A stretch of DNA of 64,000 nucleotides from Alkalibacterium subtropicum (GCF_900112455.1 NZ_FOLT01000002.1:124001-188000); one strand, 5' to 3'. Shown: positions 41,847-53,033, counted from the first letter of the stretch. Numbers and translations are program-made. Notes: generated by a model not told the origin, from the sequence alone.

Positions 41847-42806
41847 CTAGTCCATACTGAAATCCAAGTCAGGTCCTTTGGGTACGATGCCGGTTGGGTT
41901 GATCATTGTGTGACTACGGTAATAGTGTTCCTTGATATGTCTGAAGTTGATCGTTTCAGAAACGCCCGGCCAGTTATAGAGTTCTCTTGTATAGAGCCAG
42001 AGATTTTCATAATCCGTGATGCGTTTAAGGTTGCACTTGAAATGACCATGATAGACACTGTCAAAACGGATCAGTGTCGTAAACAGGCGCCAGTCCGCTT
42101 CAGTGATCCGACTGCCTGTGAGATACGGGTGTTTTTCAAGGATCGTTTCCACTTCATCCAGAGCTTCAAAGAGTTTCGTGACTTCCTCTTCATACACTTC
42201 CTGCTTGGTCGCAAAGCCTGCTTTGTACACGCCGTTGTTAATGGCATTGTAGACACGGTCGTTTATCCTGTCGATGTCGTCTCTCAAGTCTTCAGGATAA
42301 TAATCACCTTCTTTAGCCCCAACATCGTCAAAGGCACTGTTCAGCATGCGCATGATCTCAGATGACTCGTTATTGACGATCTTGTGCTGCTTCAGATCAT
42401 ATAAAACCGGGACCGTGACGCGTCCACTGTAATCCGGTTCGACGCGCGTATAAACTTCATATAAGTAATCCGCATCGTCCACCGGATCCGGGACGACCCC
42501 GTCATCCGCCTCAAAGGTCCAGCCATTTTCCGCCATCAGTGGATTGACGACGGACACAGAGATCATGTCTTCCAGTCCTTTCAGCTTGCGCATGATCATC
42601 GTGCGGTTTGCCCAGGGACAGGCATTGGAAATGTACAGATGATACCTGCCCGGTTCGGCTCTAAAGCCCGCTCCACCCGTTGGACCGGCACTGCCGTCTC
42701 TCGTCACCCAGTTTCTGAACTGGGACTCTTCACGGATAAAACGTCCGTCATTTTTTTCCGTATCATACCACTTGTCATGCCACTCTCCATCTACCAGTAA
42801 GCCCAT
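41847..42806 (-). CDS. Glutathionyl-hydroquinone reductase (Xi-class GST)
   Basis: 319-aa enzyme that uses glutathione to reduce glutathionyl-hydroquinones. The active-site Cys63 is in SNACPWANRTMIMRKLKGL, exactly the CPWA motif of the YqjG/ECM4 family. SVVNPLMAENGWTFE, the ManY-like YTRVEPDYSGRVTVPVLYD stretch and the C-terminal helical domain ending NPTGIVPKGPDLDF are all characteristic. Its presence implies that the cell uses glutathione, unusual but known in some Gram-positive groups. It lies 29 bp before a VOC protein in the same direction. Confidence 0.93.
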   Translation of the reverse strand: MGLLVDGEWHDKWYDTEKNDGRFIREESQFRNWVTRDGSAGPTGGAGFRAEPGRYHLYISNACPWANRTMIMRKLKGLEDMISVSVVNPLMAENGWTFEADDGVVPDPVDDADYLYEVYTRVEPDYSGRVTVPVLYDLKQHKIVNNESSEIMRMLNSAFDDVGAKEGDYYPEDLRDDIDRINDRVYNAINNGVYKAGFATKQEVYEEEVTKLFEALDEVETILEKHPYLTGSRITEADWRLFTTLIRFDSVYHGHFKCNLKRITDYENLWLYTRELYNWPGVSETINFRHIKEHYYRSHTMINPTGIVPKGPDLDFSMD

Positions 42807-42835
42807 AACGTCCTCCTTATCGTGTTCGATCCATT

Positions 42836-43216
42836 TTATTCAGCGGTCAGCTCGACCAGATTGCCTTCAGGGTCTTCGATCACCGCTTCATAATACCCGT
42901 CCCCCGTCGTGCGCGGTCCGTCTATCAAGGCATAGCCGTCCGTCTTCAACTTATCCACAAGGTTATCCACAGCCTTTTCATCTCCCACAGTCAGGGCAAT
43001 ATGTGCGTACCCGTAGCTTTCCACATTCGGACGCTTGATATCTTCTCGATGCATCAGTTCCAGCCGGCTCCCTGAATCAAAGGTCAAAAAATAGGACCGG
43101 AACCCCTTCTTGGGATTATGATAAGGTTTGCCGCATTTGGCTGAAAAATAGGTCTCGTAGAACTCTCTCATTTTTTCCAAATCGATGGTCCATAGACCGA
43201 TATGTTCGATTCTCAC
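42836..43216 (-). CDS. VOC family protein (glyoxalase I-like)
   Basis: 126-aa vicinal-oxygen-chelate protein: two beta-alpha-beta-beta-beta units. HIGLWTIDLEKMREFYETYF supplies the first metal His, SRLELMH a Glu, AHIALTV the second His and NLVELTA the second Glu, so the four metal ligands of glyoxalase I appear intact. YGYAHIALTVGDEKAVDNLVDKL is typical. Possibly lactoylglutathione lyase, in keeping with the glutathione enzyme next door, but VOC substrate calls are unreliable. It is ten bases from the DUF4349 gene upstream. Confidence 0.85.
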   Translation of the reverse strand: MRIEHIGLWTIDLEKMREFYETYFSAKCGKPYHNPKKGFRSYFLTFDSGSRLELMHREDIKRPNVESYGYAHIALTVGDEKAVDNLVDKLKTDGYALIDGPRTTGDGYYEAVIEDPEGNLVELTAE

Positions 43217-43225
43217 TCTGCTTCA

Positions 43226-44143
43226 CTACTTTCTTTTTTTCGATACTTTTTTAAGGATATAGAATCCTATACCAATCAGTAACGCTAATATCAGTATAAA
43301 CGGAATGGCATAAATAAACCAAATAAATGCGTCCTGAATGAAATAATAGAAAGCGTAGAAGGAATCCACGAACGCTTCTCGGATACGTGCCAGGAATGAC
43401 AGGCCATCTTCCCGTGTATTCGCGATGCGCGGGCGTTCAGTTACTGACAGATGGACTTCGGTATAATCGATCAGGTCATCAAAGGTATCCAGACGCGACT
43501 GAAGAGCTTCGCGTTCGGCGATCGTTTCACTCAGGCTGTTTTCGATCTGCAGGATATCTTCGACCGTTTCGGCCTGTTCCAGAAGTTCATTCAGTCGTTC
43601 TTCTTTATTTTCCAATACCTGAATACGGGATTGCGTGTCCCGGTAGGTTTGTGTCACATCTTCCACGCCAATATTCTCGCTTAACTTATAGGCATCCATG
43701 CCGTCCAAGTCATCTAAAAAGTCGTTTAATGCATCGGTAGGAATCCTGAACAGATAGTTCACCCGTCTGTACTGGCGTGACTGATCCCTTGGCGCGATAC
43801 CTGACGGGGAGTAGCTTGACTCATTGGAATATTCGATGTAGCCGTCATAGTCACTGACTGTGTCCAGAACATAGGTCGTCGTTTCCTGGAAATCAAGTGT
43901 TTCATACTCGAGCTGGACCCGGCGGATGACCTTGTCACCGATCAGCTGGCTGCCTTGTCCATCGGTGAAATCCACTTCTCCCATCTCTTCTTCGACAGCC
44001 ATATCTTCAGTTGCTCTTTCGTCCATATAGCCGGCACCCGAGTCCGATTCGGTCGAATCCGACAGATCATTGTTTCCACTGCCACAACCAGTCAGCACCA
44101 AAACCAAAAACAGCAATAAAGCCCATCCTTTTTTTATCATCAT
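43226..44143 (-). CDS. DUF4349 lipoprotein
   Basis: 305-aa envelope protein. Signal peptide with lipobox LVLTGCGSG (Cys20), then an acidic linker to about residue 60. A DUF4349 domain follows (VIRRVQLEYETLDFQETTTYV, then YRRVNYLFRIPTDALNDFLDDL), with a coiled coil near residues 165-225. A transmembrane helix sits near the C-terminus (about 273-295, FIWFIYAIPFILILALLIGIGF) with a basic tail. It is therefore anchored at both ends. Function unknown. GGAGTGATGA precedes the ATG. Downstream genes (VOC, GST) may be read through. Confidence 0.88.
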   Translation of the reverse strand: MMIKKGWALLLFLVLVLTGCGSGNNDLSDSTESDSGAGYMDERATEDMAVEEEMGEVDFTDGQGSQLIGDKVIRRVQLEYETLDFQETTTYVLDTVSDYDGYIEYSNESSYSPSGIAPRDQSRQYRRVNYLFRIPTDALNDFLDDLDGMDAYKLSENIGVEDVTQTYRDTQSRIQVLENKEERLNELLEQAETVEDILQIENSLSETIAEREALQSRLDTFDDLIDYTEVHLSVTERPRIANTREDGLSFLARIREAFVDSFYAFYYFIQDAFIWFIYAIPFILILALLIGIGFYILKKVSKKRK

Positions 44144-44295
44144 TCATCACTCCATAACATTGGTTTATGTATCTGTTGAAACGCTTTCTTGACCTTATTA
44201 TATAGTAAAGACAGGCAGATTAGCCAATCAGAACTGAGTGAAAATCAAAAAGACTCCCCGCTCAAGAGCGTCGGAAAGTCCTGGCACTATTCTGT

Positions 44296-44368
44296 ACAGC
44301 TTGAACCGGTCGACCGGCTGATTCAATTCTTCAGCGCTCTTAGCTAGTTCTTCTGAACTGGCTGAGAC
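44296..44368 (-). pseudogene. Relic of a chemoreceptor gene 3' end
   Basis: 73 bp that align without gaps to 48564-48636, the end of the methyl-accepting chemotaxis gene, with about eight mismatches. On the minus strand it reads [23 protein letters not shown], against [23 protein letters not shown] in the intact gene. The rest of that gene is absent. No start or frame remains. It lies in the 283-bp gap between the DUF4349 gene and the RpiR gene, which is otherwise featureless. Confidence 0.85.
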
Positions 44369-44426
44369 GACTTTTCTAAGCTTTAACTATCCAAAGAGAG
44401 AATCAGATCGAGTCATGCCATAGGGT

Positions 44427-45185
44427 TCAGTTTTCTTCTTCCATGCTGCTAACATGAGTCAGATAGCCTCTGACTAAGTGGTCGATGATAAGTTGCAGGC
44501 CGATAAATGATTTATGTTCAACATTAAACGCGTATCCAAAATCCGTGGATTGGAAGTATAGCTGGTGTGTCGTCAATTTAGCTAAATGATTGTTTTTAAA
44601 ATTGGTGATCGACACTGTCGGTACCTGATTATAATGGATCGTTTTTAAGTCTGTCATTATTTCGTCGATTTCACCACTTAATGACGTGAAAATCACCAGA
44701 TCAGTTGGTTTCATGTGGCTGATCGTGACTTGAAGTTCCTTTTTAGCCGGTATGATATAGAGATATTTATTCATAGACAGAAGGTAACGTTTCAGTTCCT
44801 GCAGGGCATTCTGCTGTCCCCAGCCTGTACCGTAAGCATAAATCGTCTCTGCATTTTTTATGAGTTCATATATGGGCACCTTGTTGATTTTTTTGAATAA
44901 ATTCAGCGTTGTTTGTACATCCGTCATACTCAAGTCAAAGATATCTTCGCTGACCGTTTTTCTGGATGTTTGTTCTTTCAGATAATACTTGAACTCACTA
45001 TATCCTGAAAAACCCAATTTTTTCGTTAAGCGGAGAACAGATGACTTTGACATATTGCATTCTTTACTAAGCTCCAGAATGGTCATGTTTTTCACCTTGT
45101 CTGTGTGTTTCTGTACATAATTCAACATATAGTAATCATTTTCAGATAACTTTCCGGCATGTTTATTGATCAGTTCATGCAGCAT
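44427..45185 (-). CDS. RpiR/MurR-family transcriptional regulator
   Basis: 252-aa sugar-phosphate-responsive regulator. The N-terminal HTH domain (residues 1-77) has TILELSKECNMSKSSVLRLTKKLGFSGYSEFKYYLKE. A SIS domain follows (about 100-240) with AETIYAYGTGWGQQNALQELKRYL and LVIFTSLSGEIDEI for sugar-phosphate binding. The gene comes 121 bp after the GH4 enzyme gene, with a terminator in between. It probably controls that enzyme and the alpha-glucoside PTS gene. GGAGGGG precedes the ATG. Operator sequence was not identified. Confidence 0.9.
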   Translation of the reverse strand: MLHELINKHAGKLSENDYYMLNYVQKHTDKVKNMTILELSKECNMSKSSVLRLTKKLGFSGYSEFKYYLKEQTSRKTVSEDIFDLSMTDVQTTLNLFKKINKVPIYELIKNAETIYAYGTGWGQQNALQELKRYLLSMNKYLYIIPAKKELQVTISHMKPTDLVIFTSLSGEIDEIMTDLKTIHYNQVPTVSITNFKNNHLAKLTTHQLYFQSTDFGYAFNVEHKSFIGLQLIIDHLVRGYLTHVSSMEEEN

Positions 45186-45255
45186 GCTGCCCCTCCTCTT
45201 TCGACGAATCTGCTCTTTTAAACATCATATCATACCCGCTGGTCATCCTCATACA

Positions 45256-45295
45256 AAAAACTGCTTATCCCCCATCAGATGAATAAACAGTTTTT
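45256..45295 (-). terminator. Terminator of PTS/GH4 operon
   Basis: AAAAACTGCTTAT pairs with ATAAACAGTTTTT (one mismatch), 14-nt loop, T-run on the minus strand. Confidence 0.75.
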
Positions 45296-45306
45296 ATTGT
45301 ACTTAT

Positions 45307-46647
<1,341 letters not shown>

Positions 46648-46667
46648 CTAATGTCTTTTTAGATTAT

Positions 46668-48245
46668 TTATTTCCCGATCTGATTTTCCACGGCTTCTCT
46701 TACTTGAGGGACTGATAAGCCAACGATGACCTGAAATGCATTTTTACTTCTGACGATCCCCATTGCCCCTCCGGCATTGAAAGCTGCATCATCCTGAACT
46801 TTATCGGCATCTTTCACTTTTACGCGCAGACGTGTCGCACAGTTGTTGACCGTGTCGATATTCTCAGCGCCACCTAAAGCTTCGATGAAAGCGAGAGCCT
46901 GATCCGTGTATTTGTCAGCAGCTGTTTTCTTTTTCCCATTGGCCTGCTTCTCACGATAATCAGCCTTTTTATATAATTTCGGCCCTTCTGTATCTGAACG
47001 TCCCGGTGTCATGTAGTTGAACTTCTTGATAAGATAACGGAACAGGAAGAAGTATATTGCTGTAAAGGCCAGACCGATGGCTATTTGAGACAGGTATGTT
47101 TCACCATGATTTCCGAATAACGGGATCCAGTTCTTAGAGGCTATTTCGATCAGGCCCCCGCCCATATCACCAACAACGCCAAAGGCATACATTACAGTAG
47201 ACATGGTTGCGGCAAGCAGCGCATGGACCAGGAATAAAACAGGTGCGATGAACAGGAAGGTAAATTCAAGCGGTTCTGTAATCCCCGCTAACACTGCTGT
47301 CAGTGTTGCAGGAATGACGAGAGCGGCCACCTTCTTGCGGTTCTCCTTTTTAGCTGTAGCGTAAAAAGCCAGCGCGATCCCCGGTGCAGCAAATATTTTC
47401 GAATTACCGTGCAGTGAGAACCCGCCCTGTGGAAAGACGTCGATCAACGCTGCTTCCGTGGTCGCCAGTTCCGGCAGGTTTTCTATAAATGACGTAACGA
47501 TACCACTCTCGACGATCGCCGGACCGAACAGGAAGGGCGTATAGACAAAGTGATGAAGCCCTGTCGGAATGAGGATCCGTTCCATGAATGTATAGAGCCA
47601 GACACCAAATATCCCGGAATTTGCCATCAATACTTGTGTTGATTCGATGCCTGACTGGACAGCCGGCCAGATACTGGCTGTCAGAAAACTGATGGGTAAC
47701 ATCACAATAAAGCCGACGATCACGACAAAGGATGACCCTTGGAAAATCCCTAGCCATTCAGGGAGTTTTTTATCGAAATAGCGATTGTGCAGGAATACGA
47801 CTAGGCTGGAAACCGCAATGGCTCCGAGTATCCCCGTGTCCAGTGTCTTGATCCCGGCGATCATCTTCAGGCCGCTGGTCCCGCCAACTTCCTGAGTGAA
47901 ATCAACACCGAATGTCGATCCGGAAAGTTCCAGGATACTTGAAAGAAAATAATTGAATGTCAGGTAAGTGACCACGGCTTCCATAACGGCTCTGGCATTC
48001 GCTTTCTTAGCCAGTCCCAGTGCGATACCGACCACAAAGAGCAGCTCCATCTGTCTGAATACTGTCCAGGAACCATTTTCAATAATCGTCCAGAACATAT
48101 TCCACATTGTTCCTTCAGCTGCAATACGTCCGACGATCAGAGGATTATTGAACATCAATGCAAGGGCTACCATTATTCCTGAAAAGGCAAAGAGCAGCAC
48201 AGGTGTGAACATAGCCCCGCCGAAACGCTGTAATTTTTCTTTCAT
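46668..48245 (-). CDS. PTS alpha-glucoside transporter EIICB
   Basis: 525-aa phosphotransferase permease of the glucose superfamily (GlvC/MalB/AglB type). The EIIC membrane domain spans about residues 1-410 with ten hydrophobic segments and the GITEPLEFTFLF motif. A cytoplasmic EIIB domain (about 445-525) has the phosphorylated Cys in VNNCATRLRVKV. There is no EIIA domain, so a general EIIA-Glc must supply phosphate. Together with the GH4 gene it imports and phosphorylates maltose-like disaccharides. GGAG precedes the ATG. A cre-like site lies at 48333-48346 upstream. Confidence 0.93.
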   Translation of the reverse strand: MKEKLQRFGGAMFTPVLLFAFSGIMVALALMFNNPLIVGRIAAEGTMWNMFWTIIENGSWTVFRQMELLFVVGIALGLAKKANARAVMEAVVTYLTFNYFLSSILELSGSTFGVDFTQEVGGTSGLKMIAGIKTLDTGILGAIAVSSLVVFLHNRYFDKKLPEWLGIFQGSSFVVIVGFIVMLPISFLTASIWPAVQSGIESTQVLMANSGIFGVWLYTFMERILIPTGLHHFVYTPFLFGPAIVESGIVTSFIENLPELATTEAALIDVFPQGGFSLHGNSKIFAAPGIALAFYATAKKENRKKVAALVIPATLTAVLAGITEPLEFTFLFIAPVLFLVHALLAATMSTVMYAFGVVGDMGGGLIEIASKNWIPLFGNHGETYLSQIAIGLAFTAIYFFLFRYLIKKFNYMTPGRSDTEGPKLYKKADYREKQANGKKKTAADKYTDQALAFIEALGGAENIDTVNNCATRLRVKVKDADKVQDDAAFNAGGAMGIVRSKNAFQVIVGLSVPQVREAVENQIGK

Positions 48246-48492
48246 CAGTTTCTCCTACTTCCTTTTTTTATTTTGTACGTTTATTTAAACATGCCCTTAT
48301 CTTCCAGACAATAGGTTGGAACCTTTCGGGTAAGAAAGCGCATTCAAAGGTTTATTTCCCAATTCCTGGGATATTTCCCACTCGCCTCTAATGATCAGGC
48401 CCGTCAGGAAGTGTTGCCCTGCTGGAGCCTTTGTTTACAGCCTTATCTCCCCGGATGCTAAGAGTCTCAGGCTTAATCCCTTCTTTCTCATA
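48246..48492. promoter_or_regulatory. Control region of PTS/GH4 operon with cre-like site (48333-48346)
   Basis: TGAATGCGCTTTCT (minus strand, 48346-48333) matches 12 of 14 positions of the CcpA consensus. The rest of the gap has no gene and no clear -10/-35 pair that I would call. Confidence 0.45.
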
Positions 48493-48495
48493 AAA

Positions 48496-48544
48496 AAAGC
48501 ATAGTCCCGTTAAGACTGTAGTCAGTTTAACGGGGCTATGCTTT
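48496..48544 (-). terminator. Terminator of chemoreceptor gene
   Basis: 18-bp stem with one wobble (AAAGCATAGTCCCGTTAA arm), 13-nt loop, followed on the minus strand by T-run. Confidence 0.92.
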
Positions 48545-48552
48545 GTTTGATA

Positions 48553-50244
48553 TTATACCGCTGACAGCTTGAACCGGTCGACCATCTGGTTCAGTTTTTC
48601 GGCGATCTTAGCTAATTCTTCTGAACTGGCTGAGACTTCCTGCATCGTGCTCGTGGTCTGCTGGGCGGATGCCGAGGTCTGTTCGATGCCTGCGGCGGAT
48701 TCTTCGGAAACGCTGGCGATTTCTTCCACACTAGCGTTCATGTCAAGCGTCTGCTGTTTGTTGGCCTGCAGCTTGTCAGAAATTTCTTTGATCGAGGTCC
48801 CCATCGACTGAACAGATGAGGAAATCTTATTGAAGGTTTCTCCGGTGCTTTCGATTTGAGTCGTTCCTTTAGCCACCTGTTCGTATCCATTTTCCAGACT
48901 CAAGGCCACACGGGATGACTCGGACTGGATGCTTAAAACGATCTCTGTGATATCACCGACAGAGTTAGAGACTTGTTCTGCCAGTTTCCTGACCTCTTCA
49001 GCGACAACGGCAAACCCTTTACCCTGCTCCCCGGCTCTGGCCGCTTCGATCGCCGCATTCAGAGCCAAAAGGTTAGTCTGTTCAGCGATTTCTTCAATCA
49101 CCGAGACCAGCTTAGTGACTTGACCCGACTTGTTGTCCAGTTCTTTTACCCCGTCGACCGACTGTTTGACAATGTTGTCGATCATCTGCATCTGCATGAC
49201 AGAAGCATCCATTAGTTCTTTTCCTTTTTCAGTCAGAGCTCTGACATCATTGGAGGTCTTGTAGATCCGATCACTCTGATCGGCAGAATCTTCGATCGTC
49301 TGGACAAAGTTCTGCATGTTCATGGATAAATCACCTGTGTAATTCGCCTGGGACTCGGAGCCCGAAGCCAGTTCCTGCATGGTGACCGCGATCTGTTCCG
49401 CGCCCTGACCGACTTCATTCGTCGATCGGGTCAGTTCTTCGCTGGAACTCATGACTTGAGTCGTGGCCTGAGAAACAGAGGCGATGATATTGCGCAGTTC
49501 ACTCTGCATCGTGTTGCTGGCGTTCACCAGTGTGCCGATCTCATCTTTGCGCTTAGTTTTCAGGGGTTTAACTGTCAAGTTCCCCTTTGCCACTTCATTC
49601 AAATTATGCGAAAGGCTTTTAAGCGGTGCACCGATCATCCTCCCCATGAGAACACCGATGACGATGGCCAAGGCTGTTGCGATCAGACTGATGAGGATAA
49701 TGATATTTCTCAGTGTTTCATACGTATTCAGGTTCTGGTTATATGTTTCATTGGATAACTCATCTGTCAAAGCAAGCAGGTCTTCCAGATACATATTCGC
49801 CGCCCCGTATCGTGCGCCACTGTCCCGCACCCCTTCCATCGTGGCCGTATAATCGCCTGCCGATAAACTGGCCGCTGTGGTGCGTATGGATTCCGCAAAC
49901 AGGTCCCAGTTGACTTTCATCAAGTCAAAGATTTCCTGTTCGTCTTGCCCTAACTCTCTGGCACTGTATTCTTCAAGTAAAAGATCTACCTCTTCTAAAT
50001 TTTCTACCGCACTTTCACCACGCGCCGGTACACTTCCGACGACACCAGTCAGTAAATGCACACGCGTGTTTTCCATCAACTGCGATACTTCTGATAAGAT
50101 GATAGCCGGCTGAAGACGATCGGTATATAGTTCTTCCGAATTCTCATTCACCATCCTGAGTCCCAAAAAGGACATGACTCCCAGCATGACGACCAGCAGG
50201 GCTATCGCTATGTACGAAACAAGTAACTTCGTTGTGATTTTCAC
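48553..50244 (-). CDS. Methyl-accepting chemotaxis protein
   Basis: 563-aa chemoreceptor. TM1 is at about residues 8-30 and an extracellular four-helix (4HB_MCP) domain spans 35-180. TM2 is about 183-205 ([21 protein letters not shown]), HAMP about 206-260, and a long signalling helix pair has the hairpin tip [40 protein letters not shown]. It signals to CheA/CheW; none is nearby. I choose GTG at 50244 because GGGGGA lies 7 bp upstream and TM1 then begins at the usual place. The longer frame adds 51 unlikely residues. Confidence 0.92.
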   Translation of the reverse strand: MKITTKLLVSYIAIALLVVMLGVMSFLGLRMVNENSEELYTDRLQPAIILSEVSQLMENTRVHLLTGVVGSVPARGESAVENLEEVDLLLEEYSARELGQDEQEIFDLMKVNWDLFAESIRTTAASLSAGDYTATMEGVRDSGARYGAANMYLEDLLALTDELSNETYNQNLNTYETLRNIIILISLIATALAIVIGVLMGRMIGAPLKSLSHNLNEVAKGNLTVKPLKTKRKDEIGTLVNASNTMQSELRNIIASVSQATTQVMSSSEELTRSTNEVGQGAEQIAVTMQELASGSESQANYTGDLSMNMQNFVQTIEDSADQSDRIYKTSNDVRALTEKGKELMDASVMQMQMIDNIVKQSVDGVKELDNKSGQVTKLVSVIEEIAEQTNLLALNAAIEAARAGEQGKGFAVVAEEVRKLAEQVSNSVGDITEIVLSIQSESSRVALSLENGYEQVAKGTTQIESTGETFNKISSSVQSMGTSIKEISDKLQANKQQTLDMNASVEEIASVSEESAAGIEQTSASAQQTTSTMQEVSASSEELAKIAEKLNQMVDRFKLSAV

Positions 50245-51019
50245 TTCTATTTCCCCCAATATTTTTGATGATTTCTTATGGATCACTTTATTACATAATG
50301 AACCGTACTCTATTATAATCGGTACAGCGTCTCTGAGATTAACCATATTGAGAGAATTCTCATCCGGAAAAGGATCCCACTCAGACTTAGGGTTCATAAA
50401 GGGAAAAATAAAGAGGCCTTCGACTTTGAGGGTCGAAGGCTTTCCTTATCCAAAAGCATTTCAGAGCAATATAGTTACTACTGGTAAAGATTGTACATTT
50501 GAAAATAGCCATGTAAATTGGGTCGTGCCTTGTCATATGTTTTTCTGATCGAGAAGGCACAACTTTGACATTTTAAGTCATACTCGAAATGCACACGGTG
50601 CTGAGCGGGATCTACAACCCGCTTGTTATAACTGCTCGGAGACTTAATTTTATCGGGCCGGCAATAAAAAGGTGATTTGATGGCCACTCGAAATCATTGA
50701 CATCCTAACCAGTTAGAAGTTGGACAATCTATTAGCCGGTGACAGATCGCCAGATTCTGAGCAGTCACTAACTCTCCTCACTATGACCGTCTCATTGCGC
50801 AGAAGTTTTGAGTGGACAGTATTAAAATCACTTGTGACTACCGGCTCCTTCCTAAAGCTCAGGCCGACTCAATTTTGCCTTAAATTACTATCTGTTGCAC
50901 AAAACCGATGCTTATGGTTTACTTTACGTATGTACTAGAAGGATAATGCTAACCGGTTTATAAGGTTTTCGTCAGAAAAAAGTCTTAAATCCTAAATACA
51001 CTGAAAGAGGTAGATACTT
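50245..51019. other. 775-bp divergent gap: promoter of chemoreceptor gene, hairpin, weak ~52-bp repeats
   Basis: A minus-strand TATAAT at 50312-50317 is the likely chemoreceptor -10. A hairpin GCCTTCGAC-N7-GTCGAAGGC lies at 50416-50440. CTCGAAAT-like strings start at 50583, 50635 and 50687 (52 and 52 apart), and CTGAGCAGTCAC/TTGAGTGGACAG at 50757 and 50808 (51 apart). No frame looks like a gene. Promoter for the peroxidase gene was not identified. Confidence 0.5.
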
Positions 51020-51505
51020 ATGACCACCCCTTTTGACTACGTTGTCAAAACACCTGCGGGCGAGGAATTCGACCTGAAGCAGTATGAAGGGCAGCCTTTA
51101 CTTATCGTGAACACGGCCAGCCACTGCGGCTTCGCTCCCCAGTTTGAAGGCCTGCAGAAATTATATGACCAGTATAAAGACGACGGACTTGTTGTGCTGG
51201 GCTTTCCCTGCGGTCAGTTCAAGGAGCAGGAATTTGATGACATCAATAAGACGATGGAGTTTTGTCAGGTCAACTATAACGTGTCTTTCCCGATGTTCGC
51301 GAAAATCGACGTGAACGGCGAAAACGCTCATCCCTTATATAAACACTTGAAGGACCAGCAGAAAGGCCTGTTCTCCGATAAAATCAAGTGGAACTTCACT
51401 AAATTCCTGGTCGATGAAAACGGATTGGTCATAAAGCGCTATGCCCCGGCGAAGAAGCCGGAAGACATCGAACAGGATATCAGAAAAGTATTGGGGAAAC
51501 AGTAA
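51020..51505 (+). CDS. Glutathione peroxidase family protein
   Basis: 161-aa thiol peroxidase. The peroxidatic Cys36 is in VNTASHCGFAPQF, with Gln-containing FPCGQFKEQEF and the catalytic Trp-Asn in IKWNFTKFLVDENG. A second Cys in GFPCGQF and FCQVNYNVSFPMF is present, so it may be recycled by thioredoxin like most bacterial members. It reduces hydrogen and organic peroxides. GAAAGAGG lies 10 bp before the ATG. Monocistronic. With the glutathionyl-hydroquinone reductase it points to thiol-based stress defence. Confidence 0.93.
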   Translation: MTTPFDYVVKTPAGEEFDLKQYEGQPLLIVNTASHCGFAPQFEGLQKLYDQYKDDGLVVLGFPCGQFKEQEFDDINKTMEFCQVNYNVSFPMFAKIDVNGENAHPLYKHLKDQQKGLFSDKIKWNFTKFLVDENGLVIKRYAPAKKPEDIEQDIRKVLGKQ

Positions 51506-51532
51506 CGGCACCAGATATTTAATAAGACTATT

Positions 51533-51563
51533 AAAGGACCCGCACATGATATGCGGGTCCTTT
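51533..51563. terminator. Bidirectional terminator
   Basis: AAAGGACCCGCA-N7-TGCGGGTCCTTT, perfect 12-bp stem, between peroxidase and purB. Confidence 0.9.
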
Positions 51564-51602
51564 TCTTACAGTTGTTTTTTTATCGTAAAGCTTCACAAAA
51601 TT

Positions 51603-53033
51603 TTATACCTTCACTTCTGCATCCATACCGAGCAGGTCTTTATTCGCATCCAGTATCGGCTGCACATATCCGCTGATGAATTCATCCACTTGTCCAGACG
51701 CTCTTCCGGTATAGTTTTCTGCCTTCAGCACCTTCATGAGGTCTTCTTTTGAAATATTAAACGCCTCATCTGAAGCAATTCGGTCGATCAGGTCATTGTC
51801 CAGACCTTCTTCTTTGACACGTCTGGCCGATGCCATCGAATGCATTCTAATTTTCTCATGGAGTTCCTGTCTGTCTCCGCCTCGTCTCACGGCTTCCATC
51901 AGGATGTTCTCCGTTGCCATAAACGGCAGTTCCTGCTCCACATGCGCGGCAATCACTTTTTCATAGACGACTAAATGACTGGAAACATTCTCGTATAAGT
52001 TCAGTACCCCATCCAGCGCCAGAAAGGCTTCCGAGACAGACAGCCGTCTGTTGGCTGAATCATCCAGCGTGCGTTCAAACCACTGGGTCGCAGCGGTTAT
52101 CGCCGGATTCAGGGCATTCACGATGACGTGTCTTGACAGGGCGCTCATCCGTTCCGAACGCATCGGGTTACGTTTATAGGCCATCGCCGAAGAGCCGATC
52201 TGTTTCTTGCCAAACGGTTCTTCCACTTCTTTCATCCCCTGAAGCAGTCTCAAGTCGTTACTGAACTTGTAGGCACTTTGAGCAATTTCAGATAAGGTGT
52301 TCAGAACGATCGAATCGACTTTTCTTGAATAGGTCTGACCCGTCACTCGATACGTTTCCTTGAAGCCCATTTTCTCCGTGACTTTCTGGTCCAGTGCTTT
52401 CACTTTATCCGCATCGCCGTCAAACAGGTTCATGAAGCTGGCCTGGGTCCCGGTGGTGCCTTTGACCCCTCTGAATTTCAGAGAGTCCAGCACGTAATCC
52501 AGTTTTTCCAGATCGATGACCAGCTCGTTGATCCAGAGTGTGGCCCGCTTCCCGACCGTCGTCAGCTGCGCCGGCTGATAATGCGTTAAACCAAGTGTCG
52601 GTACGTTTTTATAATCTTTCGCAAATTCAGACAGTTCATTGATGACGTTGATCACTTTTTTTCGTGTCAAAAGCAGTGCTTCTTTCATGACGATCAAATC
52701 CGTGTTGTCGCCCACAAAGCAGCTCGTCACGCCCAGATGGATGATGCCTTTTGCATTCGGGCACTGAACCCCGTAGGCATGGACATGGCTCATCACATCG
52801 TGTCTGATTTCCTTTTCCTTCTGTTCAGCTACGTCATAGTTGATGTCATCGACATGCGTTCTCAGTTCATCGAGCTGTTCTTCTGAAATAGGCAGCCCGA
52901 GTTCACTTTCCGCTTCAGCTAACGCTACCCATAGTTTGCGCCAGGTCTTGAATTTCTTGTCATTTGAAAAGAGGTAGGACATCTCTTTTGACGCGTATCT
53001 CGTTTCCAGTGGTGATGTGTAAGAATCTCTCAT
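51603..53033 (-). CDS. purB: Adenylosuccinate lyase
   Basis: 476-aa enzyme of purine biosynthesis that releases fumarate from SAICAR and adenylosuccinate. Signature loop GSSAMAYKRNPMRSERM with the catalytic Ser, and the catalytic His in LGLTHYQPAQLTTVGKRA. NTDLIVMKEALLLTRKK and KFRGVKGTTGTQASF are diagnostic. At 476 aa it belongs to the longer, eukaryote-like branch rather than the ~430-aa PurB common in Bacilli. It follows purA by 63 bp, so the two AMP-branch enzymes form an operon. Confidence 0.95.
   Translation of the reverse strand: MRDSYTSPLETRYASKEMSYLFSNDKKFKTWRKLWVALAEAESELGLPISEEQLDELRTHVDDINYDVAEQKEKEIRHDVMSHVHAYGVQCPNAKGIIHLGVTSCFVGDNTDLIVMKEALLLTRKKVINVINELSEFAKDYKNVPTLGLTHYQPAQLTTVGKRATLWINELVIDLEKLDYVLDSLKFRGVKGTTGTQASFMNLFDGDADKVKALDQKVTEKMGFKETYRVTGQTYSRKVDSIVLNTLSEIAQSAYKFSNDLRLLQGMKEVEEPFGKKQIGSSAMAYKRNPMRSERMSALSRHVIVNALNPAITAATQWFERTLDDSANRRLSVSEAFLALDGVLNLYENVSSHLVVYEKVIAAHVEQELPFMATENILMEAVRRGGDRQELHEKIRMHSMASARRVKEEGLDNDLIDRIASDEAFNISKEDLMKVLKAENYTGRASGQVDEFISGYVQPILDANKDLLGMDAEVKV

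Noticed and set aside
50720-50938. 72-codon frame upstream of the peroxidase gene
   Set aside because: Lies in a degenerate repeat region, no start signal, sequence not protein-like.
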